Shown in pieces: positions 1 to 7,777 of a stretch of DNA of 64,000 bases. Under the pieces are notes generated by a model. It was not told the DNA's origin, searched no databases, and worked only from the letters and a program-made list of their open reading frames with translations. Source of the stretch: Caulobacter sp. 73W (lineage in GTDB: Bacteria; Pseudomonadota; Alphaproteobacteria; Caulobacterales; Caulobacteraceae); contig NZ_CP158375.1 of the NCBI RefSeq assembly GCF_041021955.1, forward strand, positions 2,914,001 through 2,978,000, in the 5' to 3' direction. The number at the start of each line of letters is the position of its first letter. The stretch's first letter is position 1. The position numbers and the translations under genes are program-made.

Positions 1-272
1 ATCGCGATCTTCATGGCCGCGATCGGGCGGCGCAGATCGTCGGCCATGGGCTGGCGCAGGGCGATCATGCGGACCGACTTGCGCTCGATGTCGATGGCCA
101 GGGTGTCCAGGGCCGGATCACGTTTGATAGTGCGTTCGGCCAGCTTGGTGTCGCCCTGGAAGATCGCCGAAAGTGCGTCGTCCAGTTGCGACTGGGCCAG
201 CACGCCGAGGGCGATGACGCCTTCGGTCAGTTCGGTAAGCTCGTTCTCGAAGGCCGTGACGGTATGTTCCAT
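1..272 (-). CDS. phoU: Phosphate-signalling protein PhoU (first copy, C-terminus outside window)
   Basis: The first 90 residues of a PhoU protein read leftward out of the window. They begin MEHTVTAFENELTELTEGV and include the helical PhoU segment ending in RRPIAAMKIA. PhoU relays the state of the Pst transporter to the PhoR kinase and represses the Pho response when phosphate is ample. The ATG is preceded by an AGGAAG ribosome binding site and lies 18 bp after the pstB stop, so it is the last visible gene of the pstC-pstA-pstB-phoU unit. A second, divergent phoU sits between phoR and phoB at 4436-5137. The C-terminal half cannot be judged here. Confidence 0.9.
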   Translation of the reverse strand, partial: MEHTVTAFENELTELTEGVIALGVLAQSQLDDALSAIFQGDTKLAERTIKRDPALDTLAIDIERKSVRMIALRQPMADDLRRPIAAMKIA

Positions 273-290
273 GTCGGGTCTTCCTGAGGG

Positions 291-1112
291 TTAGCCGAAG
301 CGGCCGGTGACGTAGTCACGGGCCCGCTGGGTGACGGGATTGGTGAACATCTGCTCGGTCGGGCCGAACTCGACGAGGTTCCCCAGGTACATCAGGCCCG
401 TGTAGTCCGAGCAGCGCGCCGCCTGGCCCAGGTTATGGGTCACGATGACGATCGTGTAGTCGGTCTTCAGCAGGGCGATGGTCTCTTCCAGGCGCGCCGT
501 AGAGATCGGGTCCAGCGCCGAGGCCGGCTCGTCCAGCAGCAGCACTTCGGGCTTGATGGCGATGGCGCGGGCGACGCACAGGCGTTGCTGCTGACCGCCC
601 GACAGGCCCAGGCCCGATTCCTTGAGCTTGTCCTTCACCTCGTCCCACAGGGCGGCGCGGCGCAGGGCCTCCTCGACGCGGGCGTCGGTCTCGGCCTTGG
701 ACAGCTTCTCGTACAGGCGCATGCCGAAGGCGACGTTGTCGTAGATCGACATCGGGAACGGGGTCGGCTTCTGGAACACCATGCCGACGCGCGAGCGCAG
801 GGTCGGCAGGTCCAGGGCCGAGCCCAGGATGTCCTCGCCGTCCAGCAGGATCTTCCCGCTGGCCTTCTGGCCTGGATACAGCGCGTACATGCGGTTCAGC
901 GTGCGCAGCAGGGTGGACTTGCCGCAGCCCGACGGGCCGATCAGGGCGGTCACCGCGTTGCGCGCGAAGCCGACGCTGACCCCGTGCAGGGCGTGCTTGG
1001 TGCCGTAGTAGAAGTTCAGGTCCTGGATATCGACCTTCACCTGATCGGCTGGAACCGGCGTGATGGCGGTTTCGGGCGCGCCGTCGTGCGAGGTGGAGAG
1101 GGGGGCGTTCAT
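291..1112 (-). CDS. pstB: Phosphate ABC transporter ATP-binding protein PstB
   Basis: ATPase subunit of the high-affinity phosphate importer PstSCAB, acting on the cytoplasmic face of the inner membrane. The 273-residue protein shows the Walker [10 protein letters not shown], the signature LSGGQQQR, the Walker [14 protein letters not shown] and the H-loop histidine in VIVTHN. The length is normal for PstB, with an N-terminal extension of about 25 residues before the ABC core. Its ATG overlaps the pstA stop by four bases (ATGA), so the two are translationally coupled. It is followed after 18 bp by phoU. Confidence 0.96.
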   Translation of the reverse strand: MNAPLSTSHDGAPETAITPVPADQVKVDIQDLNFYYGTKHALHGVSVGFARNAVTALIGPSGCGKSTLLRTLNRMYALYPGQKASGKILLDGEDILGSALDLPTLRSRVGMVFQKPTPFPMSIYDNVAFGMRLYEKLSKAETDARVEEALRRAALWDEVKDKLKESGLGLSGGQQQRLCVARAIAIKPEVLLLDEPASALDPISTARLEETIALLKTDYTIVIVTHNLGQAARCSDYTGLMYLGNLVEFGPTEQMFTNPVTQRARDYVTGRFG

Positions 1113-1954
1113 GAGCGGCGGGGCTCCCTGGCGACGAAGCGCGCGATGATGGTGACGGCCAGTACGGTGATGGCGATGAGCAGGGCGCCGGCCCAGGCGA
1201 GGCGGCGCCAGTCGTCATAGGCGCTGAGCGCGTACTGGTAGATGACGGCCGGCAAGCTGGCCGTCGGCTTGCCCATGTCGAGGCTGAAGAACTGGTTGTT
1301 CAGGGCGGTGAACAGAAGCGGGGCGGTCTCGCCCGTGATGCGGGCGAAGGCCAGCAGCGCGCCGGTCAGGATGCCGCCGCCGGCCGAGCGCCACAGCACC
1401 GACAGGATGGTGCGCCACAGGGGCGTGCCCAGGGCGACCGCCGACTCCCGCAGCGCGCCGGGCTGCAGCAGCAGCACGTCTTCGGTGGCGCGGGTGATGA
1501 CCGGCGCCGCCAGCAGGGCCAGGGCCGCCGCGCCGGCATAGCCGGAGAAGCCGCCGAACGGCGAGACGAGGATGCCGTAGATGAACAGGCCGATCAGGAT
1601 CGACGGCGCCGACAGCAGCACGTCGTTCAAGAAGCGGACGACCGCGCCGTACTTGCTGTCGCCGGCGTACTCGGCCAGCCAGGTGCCGGCCAGGACGCCG
1701 ATGACCAAGGCGCCGGCCATGCCCAGGGCGCACATCATCAGCGAGCCGAGGATGGCGTTGCGAAGGCCGCCCTCCGACCCGGGGGCCGGGGTGTCCTTGG
1801 TGAAGACGGCCATGTCGAGGCCGCCGAGGCCCTGGCTCAGCAGCGACCACAGGATGGCCGCCAGGAAGGCGAGGGCGATGAAGGTGACCAGATAGCAGCC
1901 TGCGGAGAACAGGCCGTTGGCGATCTGGCGTTGGGCGGCGCGGGCGGATTTCAT
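1109..1954 (-). CDS. pstA: Phosphate ABC transporter permease PstA
   Basis: Inner-membrane permease subunit of the Pst phosphate importer, 281 residues. It has about six hydrophobic segments and the binding-protein-dependent permease loop around [14 protein letters not shown]. The start [10 protein letters not shown] is fixed by context: its ATG shares one base with the TGA of pstC (TGATG). A much longer reading frame continues upstream, but that part is only a shadow of pstC. Its stop overlaps the pstB start by four bases. It pairs with PstC to form the membrane channel. Confidence 0.95.
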   Translation of the reverse strand: MKSARAAQRQIANGLFSAGCYLVTFIALAFLAAILWSLLSQGLGGLDMAVFTKDTPAPGSEGGLRNAILGSLMMCALGMAGALVIGVLAGTWLAEYAGDSKYGAVVRFLNDVLLSAPSILIGLFIYGILVSPFGGFSGYAGAAALALLAAPVITRATEDVLLLQPGALRESAVALGTPLWRTILSVLWRSAGGGILTGALLAFARITGETAPLLFTALNNQFFSLDMGKPTASLPAVIYQYALSAYDDWRRLAWAGALLIAITVLAVTIIARFVAREPRRS

Positions 1955-2922
1955 CAGTGCTTGCTCTGGCCGATCAGCAGCCGGGCCATGCCCAGGACCG
2001 CGAAGGTGATGACGAACAGCATGAGGCCCAGCGCCAGCAGCGACGAGGTGTGCGCCAGGCTGGTGGCCTCGGTGAACTCGTTGGCGATGGTCGAGGCGAT
2101 GGTCGATCCGCTGTCGAAGATCGACTTGGGGAAGCCGTGCGAATTGCCGATGATGAAGGTCACCGCCATGGTCTCGCCCAGGGCGCGGCCCAGGCCCAGC
2201 ATCACCGCGCCGATGGCGCCGCGGCGGACGTAGGGCAGGGTCACCGAGGAGACGACCTCGAGCCGCGTGGCGCCCAGGCCATAGGCGCTTTCGCGCACCT
2301 GCGGCGGCACGGTCAGCAGCAGCTCGCGCAGCATGGCGGCCATGAACGGCAGGATCATGATCGCCAGGATGATGGCGGCGGCCAGGATGCCGGTGCCGTT
2401 CGGAATGCCGGCCACCAGCTTTTCCCAGATCGAACCGGGCGCGGCCGCGGTCATCAGCGGCACCTGGACGTGCTTGGAGAAGAACGGGGCGAACACGAAC
2501 AGGCCCCACATGCCGTAGACGATGGACGGGATGCCGGCGAGCAGCTCGACCGCCGTGCCGATCGGGCGGCGCAGGACGGTGGGGCACAGCTCCACCAGGA
2601 AAATGGCGACGCCGAAGGCGATGGGCAGCGAGATCATCAGCGCCAGGGCGGCTGTGATGATCGTCCCGACCAGCGGACCCGCCGCGCCATAGACGTCGGT
2701 CACCGGGTTCCACTCGGAAGAGGTGAGGAAGCTCAGGCCCATGTTCTGGAAGGCGGGCCAGCCGCCGATCGCCAGGGTGACGATCACGCCGCCGAGGGCG
2801 GCCAGCAGGGCGGTCGCCGCGCCGAAGCACAGGGCCTGGAAGATGGGGTCGAAGCTCGCGCCCTTCGGCCGTGCGGCGCGGGGCGGCTTCAGGCCCGTTG
2901 AGGCGTCTGCGGTCAAGGTCAT
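1954..2922 (-). CDS. pstC: Phosphate ABC transporter permease PstC
   Basis: Second permease subunit of the Pst importer, 322 residues from MTLTADAS. It shows the PstC-typical ELLAGIPSIVYGMWGLFVF segment and the permease EAA-type loop near YGLGATRLEVVSSVTLP. An in-frame TTG at 2934 would add four residues, but the GGAAGG ribosome binding site lies inside that stretch and is spaced correctly only for the ATG at 2922. No pstS gene precedes it; instead the leader holds a 20-codon ORF and an 11-bp hairpin, with Pho-box-like repeats about 200 bp upstream. First structural gene of pstC-pstA-pstB-phoU. Confidence 0.95.
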   Translation of the reverse strand: MTLTADASTGLKPPRAARPKGASFDPIFQALCFGAATALLAALGGVIVTLAIGGWPAFQNMGLSFLTSSEWNPVTDVYGAAGPLVGTIITAALALMISLPIAFGVAIFLVELCPTVLRRPIGTAVELLAGIPSIVYGMWGLFVFAPFFSKHVQVPLMTAAAPGSIWEKLVAGIPNGTGILAAAIILAIMILPFMAAMLRELLLTVPPQVRESAYGLGATRLEVVSSVTLPYVRRGAIGAVMLGLGRALGETMAVTFIIGNSHGFPKSIFDSGSTIASTIANEFTEATSLAHTSSLLALGLMLFVITFAVLGMARLLIGQSKH

Positions 2923-2940
2923 CAGGCCTTCCAAAGGGGT

Positions 2941-2969
2941 GGTCGCGAACGCCGTTGACGTTCGCGACC
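2941..2969 (-). promoter_or_regulatory. Perfect 11-bp hairpin in the pstC leader
   Basis: GGTCGCGAACG (2941-2951) is the exact reverse complement of CGTTCGCGACC (2959-2969), with a 7-base loop. It lies between the stop of the 20-codon leader ORF and the pstC ribosome binding site. No T-run follows on the minus strand, so it is not a classical terminator. It could protect RNA ends, attenuate transcription or control pstC translation. Confidence 0.65.
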
Positions 2970-2989
2970 GAGGGTCTTCCGGGGGAGGA

Positions 2990-3052
2990 TCAGTTGCAAG
3001 CGACAGCGGCGATCGGCTGGGCCGAGGGCGCGGCCAAGAAATGTCGGTTCAT
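2990..3052 (-). CDS. 20-codon leader ORF of the pst operon
   Basis: A 20-residue ORF (begins MNRHFLAAPSAQ, ends AAVACN) starts at an ATG with an excellent AGGAG site six bases upstream. It lies between the Pho-box-like repeats at 3126-3154 and pstC, so it would be the first translated unit of the Pho-induced transcript. Its end resembles the hydrophobic close of a signal peptide followed directly by a stop. It may therefore be a leader peptide or the vestige of a lost pstS. No function is known. Confidence 0.45.
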   Translation of the reverse strand: MNRHFLAAPSAQPIAAVACN

Positions 3053-3125
3053 CGCCGTCTCCTGCCGCTTCGACGCTGGTTCGTTGCTTCGACAGCGGCG
3101 TTTAGTGTCGGTCAGCGACGCTTCT

Positions 3126-3154
3126 ATGTGAGTTATGTGATGGTTTGATGACAG
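3126..3154 (-). promoter_or_regulatory. Candidate PhoB-binding repeats (Pho box) upstream of pstC
   Basis: Read on the minus strand, three heptamers spaced by four A/T-rich bases appear: CTGTCAT, CCATCAC and CTCACAT, with spacers CAAA and ATAA. The PhoB consensus is CTGTCAY-N4-CTGTCAY, so the first heptamer is perfect and the others match at about five of seven positions. The site lies about 200 bp before pstC and 75 bp before the leader ORF. It is also 120 bp upstream of the divergent CBS gene. Confidence 0.6.
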
Positions 3155-3273
3155 CGTGCGCGGCGCCACGGGAAGCTGGGCTTCAGGGCCGCGTGGCGGA
3201 TGGGCGCAGGCAAGCTGGACGGAACGTTTCATGGCAGGCGGACGCTTCTAGGGCTCCAACAAGGAGAACCGCC

Positions 3274-3696
3274 GTGAAAGTCAGCGAAGTCATGACGGCT
3301 CAAGTCGTCACCGCCAAACCGAACACCCCGATCCGCGAGATCGCGCGCATGATGGCCGAGATCGACAGCGGCGCCGTGCCGGTCGTCGAGGAAGGCAAGG
3401 TCGCGGGCCTGATCACCGACCGCGACATCGTCGTGCGTCTCGTCGCCAAGGGCGGCGACCTTGAGGGCCCGGTGTCCGAGGTGATGAGTTCCGATATCCA
3501 GAGCTGCCGCGAGGACGACAACCTCGCCGACGCCACCGCCAAGATGGCCAGCCAGAGCGTGCGCCGCCTGGTGGTGCTGAACGACGCCGGCCGTCTGTCC
3601 GGCATTCTGTCTCTGGGCGACGTGGCCCAGGACTATGGCGCGAAGGTCGTCGGCGCGACCCTGGACGAAATCTCGTCCGCGCCCGCCGACCACTAG
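3274..3696 (+). CDS. CBS-domain pair protein
   Basis: 140-residue protein that is essentially two tandem CBS domains. The first starts at VSEVMTAQVVTAKPNTP and the second at VSEVMSSDIQSCREDDN. Each ends in the typical hydrophobic-T/S-x-D/G-D motif (LITDRDIV, ILSLGDVA). Such stand-alone pairs bind adenine nucleotides and act as energy or redox sensors; the ligand here is unknown. The start is the GTG at 3274, preceded by AAGGAG at good spacing; the frame extends further upstream but without a ribosome site. A rho-independent terminator follows at 3721. It sits divergently between the two Pho units. Confidence 0.9.
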   Translation: MKVSEVMTAQVVTAKPNTPIREIARMMAEIDSGAVPVVEEGKVAGLITDRDIVVRLVAKGGDLEGPVSEVMSSDIQSCREDDNLADATAKMASQSVRRLVVLNDAGRLSGILSLGDVAQDYGAKVVGATLDEISSAPADH

Positions 3697-3720
3697 ACGC
3701 GGACGGCCGATAGAAGATGC

Positions 3721-3750
3721 GCCGCGCTCCTGATGGGGCGCGGCGTTTTT
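3721..3750 (+). terminator. Rho-independent terminator of the CBS gene
   Basis: GCCGCGCTCC and GGGGCGCGGC pair over ten positions (one G-T) around a TGAT loop and are followed by GTTTTT. It lies 24 bp after the CBS stop and three bases before the convergent phoB stop. Confidence 0.85.
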
Positions 3751-3752
3751 CA

Positions 3753-4439
3753 TCAGCTCAGGTCGAGGGCGTAGCCCGCCGAGCGTACGGTGCGGATCGC
3801 ATCGATGTCGGCGTTGGCGTTCAGCGCCTTGCGCAGGCGGCCGACATGAACGTCGACGGTGCGCAGGTCGATATAGACGTCCGGACCCCAGACGGCGTCC
3901 AGCAGACGCTCGCGGCTGAACACCCGGCCGGGGTGCTGCAGGAAGTAGTCCAGCAGCTTGAACTCCGTCGGACCAAGCTTCACCTCGCGGCCGCCGCGCT
4001 TAACGCGGTGGGCGACGCGGTCCATGACGATGTCGCCGTGGGCCAGCTGGTCGTCGGTCAGGCCCGGGCGGCTGCGGCGCAGCAGGGCGCGGACGCGGGC
4101 GGTCAGCTCGGTCATGCCGAACGGCTTGACCAGATAATCGTCGGCGCCGGTGTCGAGGCCGCGGACCTTGTCCGTTTCCTCGCTGCGGGCCGTCAGCATG
4201 ATGATCGGCACGTTGCGGGTCTGGGCGCGGCCGCGCAGGCGGCGGCAGACCTCGATGCCCGAGACCTTGGGCAGCATCCAGTCGAGCACGACCAGATCGG
4301 GCGTATCCTCGCCCATGCGCAGGATGGCGTCCTCCCCATCGGCGGCGTGCGTGACGCGATAGCCTTCCTTCTCCAAGTTGTACTGAAGCAGGGCGGCGAG
4401 GGCGTCTTCATCCTCGACGACGAGAAGGTGCGGTTTCAC
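3753..4439 (-). CDS. phoB: Phosphate-regulon response regulator PhoB
   Basis: 228-residue OmpR-type regulator. The receiver domain (residues 1-120) has the acidic pair E9/D10, the phospho-acceptor D53 in VVLDWMLP, and the conserved lysine in DYLVKPFG. A winged-helix domain follows, ending IRTVRSAGYALDLS. It activates pst and other Pho genes when phosphorylated by PhoR. The start is a GTG that overlaps the phoU stop by four bases (GTGA), making phoU-phoB a coupled pair. Identity as PhoB rests on its neighbours and on the PhoB-like helix around LGPTEFKLLDYFLQHPGRVFS (positions about 150-170). Confidence 0.95.
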   Translation of the reverse strand: MKPHLLVVEDEDALAALLQYNLEKEGYRVTHAADGEDAILRMGEDTPDLVVLDWMLPKVSGIEVCRRLRGRAQTRNVPIIMLTARSEETDKVRGLDTGADDYLVKPFGMTELTARVRALLRRSRPGLTDDQLAHGDIVMDRVAHRVKRGGREVKLGPTEFKLLDYFLQHPGRVFSRERLLDAVWGPDVYIDLRTVDVHVGRLRKALNANADIDAIRTVRSAGYALDLS

Positions 4440-5137
4440 AACGCAAGGTCCTCTATCGGTGGGGTGTCCAGCGAGCTCCACTTGGGACGCTGCGCCGTCA
4501 GTTCTTCGCCGGTGATCTCGAAGTGGATGATCTCGGCGATGTTGGTTGCGTGATCGCCGATCCGCTCGAGGTTCTTGGCGATGAACAGCAGGTGGGCGCC
4601 GGTCTGCACCGTCGCCGAATCCTGTCGCATCAGTTCCAGAAGCTCGCGGAACAGGCTCTCGTAATGGTCGTCGACTTCCTCGTCGCGGCGCCAGACGCCC
4701 AGCGCGCGGTCGAAGTCGCTGACCGCATAGGCGTCGACCACCTCGTTGAGGCGGGACGACACCAGGCGGCCCATGCGCTCGATGGCGCGCATGATGGTGG
4801 TGGGGTCGGCGTCGGCCAGGACCAGGCTGCGCTTGGCGATGTTGCGCGCCAGGTCGCCGCAGCGTTCCAGGTTCATGGCCAGCTTCATGGCCGACACCGC
4901 GCGGCGCAGGTCGACGCCGCTGGGGCCGTAGGAAGCGATGAGGGCGATGGCCCGACGTTCGATATCGGCCTGCATGGCGTCGAGGCGCACGTCGCGCTCG
5001 ATCAGCTGACGGGCCATGCCGGTATCGCGCTTGGCCAGGCAATCGACCGCATCGGCGACCTGGGCTTCGGCAAGGCCGCCCATTCGGGTCACTTCAGCAG
5101 CAAGTTGGCGAAGTTCGTCGGCGCATGATGCGTCCAC
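4436..5137 (-). CDS. phoU: Phosphate-signalling protein PhoU (second copy)
   Basis: Complete 233-residue PhoU with two repeated three-helix bundles. The metal-site signatures are MKLAMNLERCGDLARNIA in the first and IAKNLERIGDHATNIAE in the second. It starts at a GTG with GGAG seven bases upstream; the gene ends inside the phoB start. It lies between phoR and phoB, the position expected of a PhoU that negatively modulates PhoR. It differs clearly in its N-terminus (MDASCADELRQLAAEVT) from the phoU at the left window edge, so the two are paralogs. Confidence 0.94.
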   Translation of the reverse strand: MDASCADELRQLAAEVTRMGGLAEAQVADAVDCLAKRDTGMARQLIERDVRLDAMQADIERRAIALIASYGPSGVDLRRAVSAMKLAMNLERCGDLARNIAKRSLVLADADPTTIMRAIERMGRLVSSRLNEVVDAYAVSDFDRALGVWRRDEEVDDHYESLFRELLELMRQDSATVQTGAHLLFIAKNLERIGDHATNIAEIIHFEITGEELTAQRPKWSSLDTPPIEDLAL

Positions 5138-5178
5138 GGGCGGTCTCCGAGCACAGTGTCACCTAATAGCGGCGGCAC

Positions 5179-5196
5179 ATGACAGTTTTGCGACGG
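5179..5196 (-). promoter_or_regulatory. Candidate Pho box between phoR and phoU
   Basis: On the minus strand the sequence reads CCGTCGC-AAAA-CTGTCAT: two heptamers with an AAAA spacer, exactly the Pho box geometry. The second heptamer is perfect and the first matches at five positions. It is 42 bp before the phoU GTG, inside the 65-bp phoR-phoU gap. This suggests an internal, PhoB-controlled promoter for phoU-phoB. Confidence 0.6.
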
Positions 5197-5202
5197 TGAG
5201 CG

Positions 5203-6324
5203 CTAGTGTGTGACAGGAAAATAGGCCGTGAACGTCGTTCCCTGGCCTTCGGCGCTTTCCACGACCAAGCCGCCGCGGTGGCGGTTGACGATATGTTTGA
5301 CGATGGCGAGGCCCAGGCCCGTTCCCAGGCGCTCCCCGCTCTTCTGCCCCTCGACTCGATAGAACCGCTCCGACAGGCGCGGCAGGTTCTGGCGCGCGAT
5401 GCCGGGGCCGTCGTCGGACACCCGGATCACCACATAGCGGCCATCCGCCGCATCGGGCGTCAGCAGGGACAGGCGCGCGGCGCCGGGGCGCGAGGGGGTG
5501 GCGGCGGAGCCCGCCGGCGCGACCAGGACCTCCACCCGGACCTCGCCGGTGTCGGGTGAATATTTGGCCGCGTTGTCGATCAGGTTCTGCAGGACCTGCA
5601 CCACCTGGTCCCGGTCGCCGAGAATCATCGGTGTGGGCACGGGGATGGTCGGGACAATTCGGACGCCGCGCTGGGCGTGCATCGGACCGCTGGCGCTCAT
5701 CACGTCGTGGATGGCCGACTTCACATCGACCTCGCCGGACGGCGGGATGTGCTCGTTCAGCTCGATCCGGCTCAGCGACAGCAGGTCGTCGATCAGGCGC
5801 GCCATGCGTCCGGCCTGGGCGGCCATGATGCCGAGGAAGCGGTCGCGGGCGGCGGGGTCGTCCTTGGCGTGGCCCTGCAGGGTCTCGACGAAGCCTGTCA
5901 GGGAGGCGAGCGGCGTGCGCAGCTCGTGGCTGGCGTTGGCCAGGAAGTCGGCGCGCATGCGCTCGTTGCGTCGGGCGTCGGTCTCATCGCGCAGGATCAG
6001 CAGGACCTGGCGGATGCCGCTGGCGGTGTTGGGCAGGGGACGGACAAGCGCCCGCCACCAGCGCGGCTGGGCGCCGTAGGTTTCGTAGTCGGCCTCGGCC
6101 CCGCCGTCGCTCAGGCCCTGGTCCACCGCCTCCAGCAGGCGCGGGTGGCGCAGCACGGACACCAGAGGCGCGCCCTCGGCGGGAATGCGCAGCAGGGTCT
6201 GGGCCGCCGTGTTGGCGAAGGTGATGGTCCGGTCCGACGGATCGTTCAGGGCGCCGGCGGCGACCACCATGACCGGATCGGGAAGGCGTTCGACGATTTC
6301 GCCGGCGTCGGGCGCCTGGGGCAT
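5203..6324 (-). CDS. phoR: Phosphate-regulon sensor histidine kinase PhoR (soluble form)
   Basis: 373-residue kinase: a PAS-like domain (about residues 10-115), a HisKA dimerisation domain with H133 in NASHELRTPLASL, and a HATPase with the N box NLIDNAAKYSP, G1 box VSDDGPGI and G2 box GTGLGLAIV. It phosphorylates PhoB at low phosphate. No membrane-spanning segment is visible, although PhoR proteins usually carry one or two at the N-terminus. The gene cannot extend further because the upstream hydrolase stop is only three bases before its ATG. Assignment to PhoR is from the neighbouring phoU-phoB. Confidence 0.88.
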   Translation of the reverse strand: MPQAPDAGEIVERLPDPVMVVAAGALNDPSDRTITFANTAAQTLLRIPAEGAPLVSVLRHPRLLEAVDQGLSDGGAEADYETYGAQPRWWRALVRPLPNTASGIRQVLLILRDETDARRNERMRADFLANASHELRTPLASLTGFVETLQGHAKDDPAARDRFLGIMAAQAGRMARLIDDLLSLSRIELNEHIPPSGEVDVKSAIHDVMSASGPMHAQRGVRIVPTIPVPTPMILGDRDQVVQVLQNLIDNAAKYSPDTGEVRVEVLVAPAGSAATPSRPGAARLSLLTPDAADGRYVVIRVSDDGPGIARQNLPRLSERFYRVEGQKSGERLGTGLGLAIVKHIVNRHRGGLVVESAEGQGTTFTAYFPVTH

Positions 6325-6327
6325 GCT

Positions 6328-7005
6328 TCAGACCTCGCCTTTGGCGCCGGCGGCGCGATGGAACAGCTGCAGGCTGCGCAGGCGCGCAAGCTGTGCAGCG
6401 TCGTTCACGTATTCGGCGGGTGCGACAAACGCGTGACCAGCGTCATAAAAATAGACGGGCAGGTCGGGGAAGGCCGCGACGATGCGGTCAGACAGGGCCG
6501 GCGGGATCAACTCGTCGCGTTTTCCCAGGTGCAGGATCAGCGGAACCTTGGGCGCCTCGTCCAGGTGCTCGACGATCTGGTGGCCGTAGAAGGCCGACAC
6601 CGCCGTCACCCCGGAGCAGCGCGCCGCCGCCACCCAGGCCGCCGTGCCGCCCCAGCAGAAGCCCATGATGAAGACCGGCTGCTTCAGCCAGTCGATCGCC
6701 GCCTGGATGTCGCCCGCCGTCCTGTCCCAGTCGGTGCGGTTTCCGAAATCCACCTTACGCGCCCGGGCGGCGGGATCGATGTCCACGTCCGGAAAGCCGC
6801 GCTCGAAGCGGTCGAGCAGGCTGGGGACCAGCACCTCATAGCCCTGGTCGGCATAGGACTGGGCCAGGGTGCGCAGATGGGGCGTCACCCCCCAAATGGC
6901 GTGCAGGATGACCAACCCCCCGCGCCGCGCGTCGGTCGGTGCGACGTGAAAGGCGTCGAAGACATGCCCGTCGGCGGGGTTGGTCAGTTGAACCACGTCA
7001 CCCAT
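6328..7005 (-). CDS. Dienelactone hydrolase family protein
   Basis: 225-residue alpha/beta hydrolase of the dienelactone hydrolase family. The nucleophile is the Cys of GFCWGG rather than Ser. The acid is the Asp of GKRDELIP and the base the His of DAGHAF, giving the family's Cys-Asp-His triad. Enzymes of this type open lactone rings or hydrolyse small esters; the substrate is unknown. It lies three bases downstream of a paralog and three bases upstream of phoR, so all three are probably one transcript. Confidence 0.9.
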   Translation of the reverse strand: MGDVVQLTNPADGHVFDAFHVAPTDARRGGLVILHAIWGVTPHLRTLAQSYADQGYEVLVPSLLDRFERGFPDVDIDPAARARKVDFGNRTDWDRTAGDIQAAIDWLKQPVFIMGFCWGGTAAWVAAARCSGVTAVSAFYGHQIVEHLDEAPKVPLILHLGKRDELIPPALSDRIVAAFPDLPVYFYDAGHAFVAPAEYVNDAAQLARLRSLQLFHRAAGAKGEV

Positions 7006-7008
7006 GGG

Positions 7009-7686
7009 TCACCCGGCGTTGGCGGCGAAGAGTTCGCGGGTCAGGCGTCGGGCCTCGACCGCATCGCCGTGGTCGGAGTCCGGCCGGCCCTCGTTGTTGA
7101 AGCCGTGGCCGGATTTTTCCCAGATGTGGACCGGGACGTCGGGATGATGCTTGCGGATCGTGGCGGCGACGCTGTCTGCCGGAATGTGCGCGTCCTTGGC
7201 GCCCAGATGGATGATCACCGGACAGTTCAGGTCGAGGTCGGCGTTCTCCGCCACCAGGCTGCCGTAATAGCTGGCCGCCGCCGACAGACGCTGGCAACGC
7301 CCCGCCGCCAGCCACGCCAGCGACCCGCCGTAGCAGTAGCCGACCACGAACACCGGGCCGCGCGGATGCAGCTCGTCGATGCAGGCCTGGATGTCGGAAA
7401 GCGCCGTGCCCAGCGGGTGGGACAGGGCGTGGTTGCGGCCGCGGGCGAACCCCTCGGCGTCATGCTCGGCCACGAAGCCGGCCTCGTAGCGGTCGAACAG
7501 AGCGGGGGCGATCACCTCGTACCCCGCCTGAACCCAGCGCTCGACGTCCACATGGATGTAGGCGTCGAGGCCGAAGATCTCCTGCAGCACCACCACCCCG
7601 CCGATCGCCTCGCCATCCGGGACGGCGTGAAGAGCAGTGAACTCGAACCCGTCGCGCGGGCTCTTCAGGGTGATGGTCCTGATCAT
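7009..7686 (-). CDS. Dienelactone hydrolase family protein (paralog)
   Basis: 225-residue paralog of the next gene, with nucleophile Cys in GYCYGG, acid in GAKDAHIP and base in KSGHGF. The start chosen is MIRTITLKSP at 7686, which has GGGAG six bases upstream; the frame continues 14 codons further into the repeat element at 7709-7761, which is not coding. It is the first gene of the run hydrolase-hydrolase-phoR-phoU-phoB. The two hydrolases probably arose by tandem duplication. Confidence 0.9.
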   Translation of the reverse strand: MIRTITLKSPRDGFEFTALHAVPDGEAIGGVVVLQEIFGLDAYIHVDVERWVQAGYEVIAPALFDRYEAGFVAEHDAEGFARGRNHALSHPLGTALSDIQACIDELHPRGPVFVVGYCYGGSLAWLAAGRCQRLSAAASYYGSLVAENADLDLNCPVIIHLGAKDAHIPADSVAATIRKHHPDVPVHIWEKSGHGFNNEGRPDSDHGDAVEARRLTRELFAANAG

Positions 7687-7708
7687 CCTATTCTCCCGCC
7701 GCTCTTCC

Positions 7709-7761
7709 CCGCGAAGGCGGGGATCCAAGCTGACATTCAGAATGGGCCCCCGCCTTCGCGG
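7709..7761. repeat. Inverted repeat (REP-like intergenic element)
   Basis: CCGCGAAGGCGGGG (7709-7722) is the exact reverse complement of CCCCGCCTTCGCGG (7748-7761), with a 25-base loop. It fills the gap between ychF and the hydrolase genes, which run in the same direction. The GCGAAGGCGGGGATCCA unit is of a kind seen as dispersed palindromes in alphaproteobacterial genomes. It could also end ychF transcripts, though no T-run is present. Confidence 0.6.
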
Positions 7762-7777
7762 AGGTGAGCGGATTTAT

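Noticed and set aside
1955..2830. Long upstream extension of pstA in the same frame
   Set aside because: The extension is an Arg/Pro-rich shadow of pstC; the TGATG overlap fixes the real pstA start.
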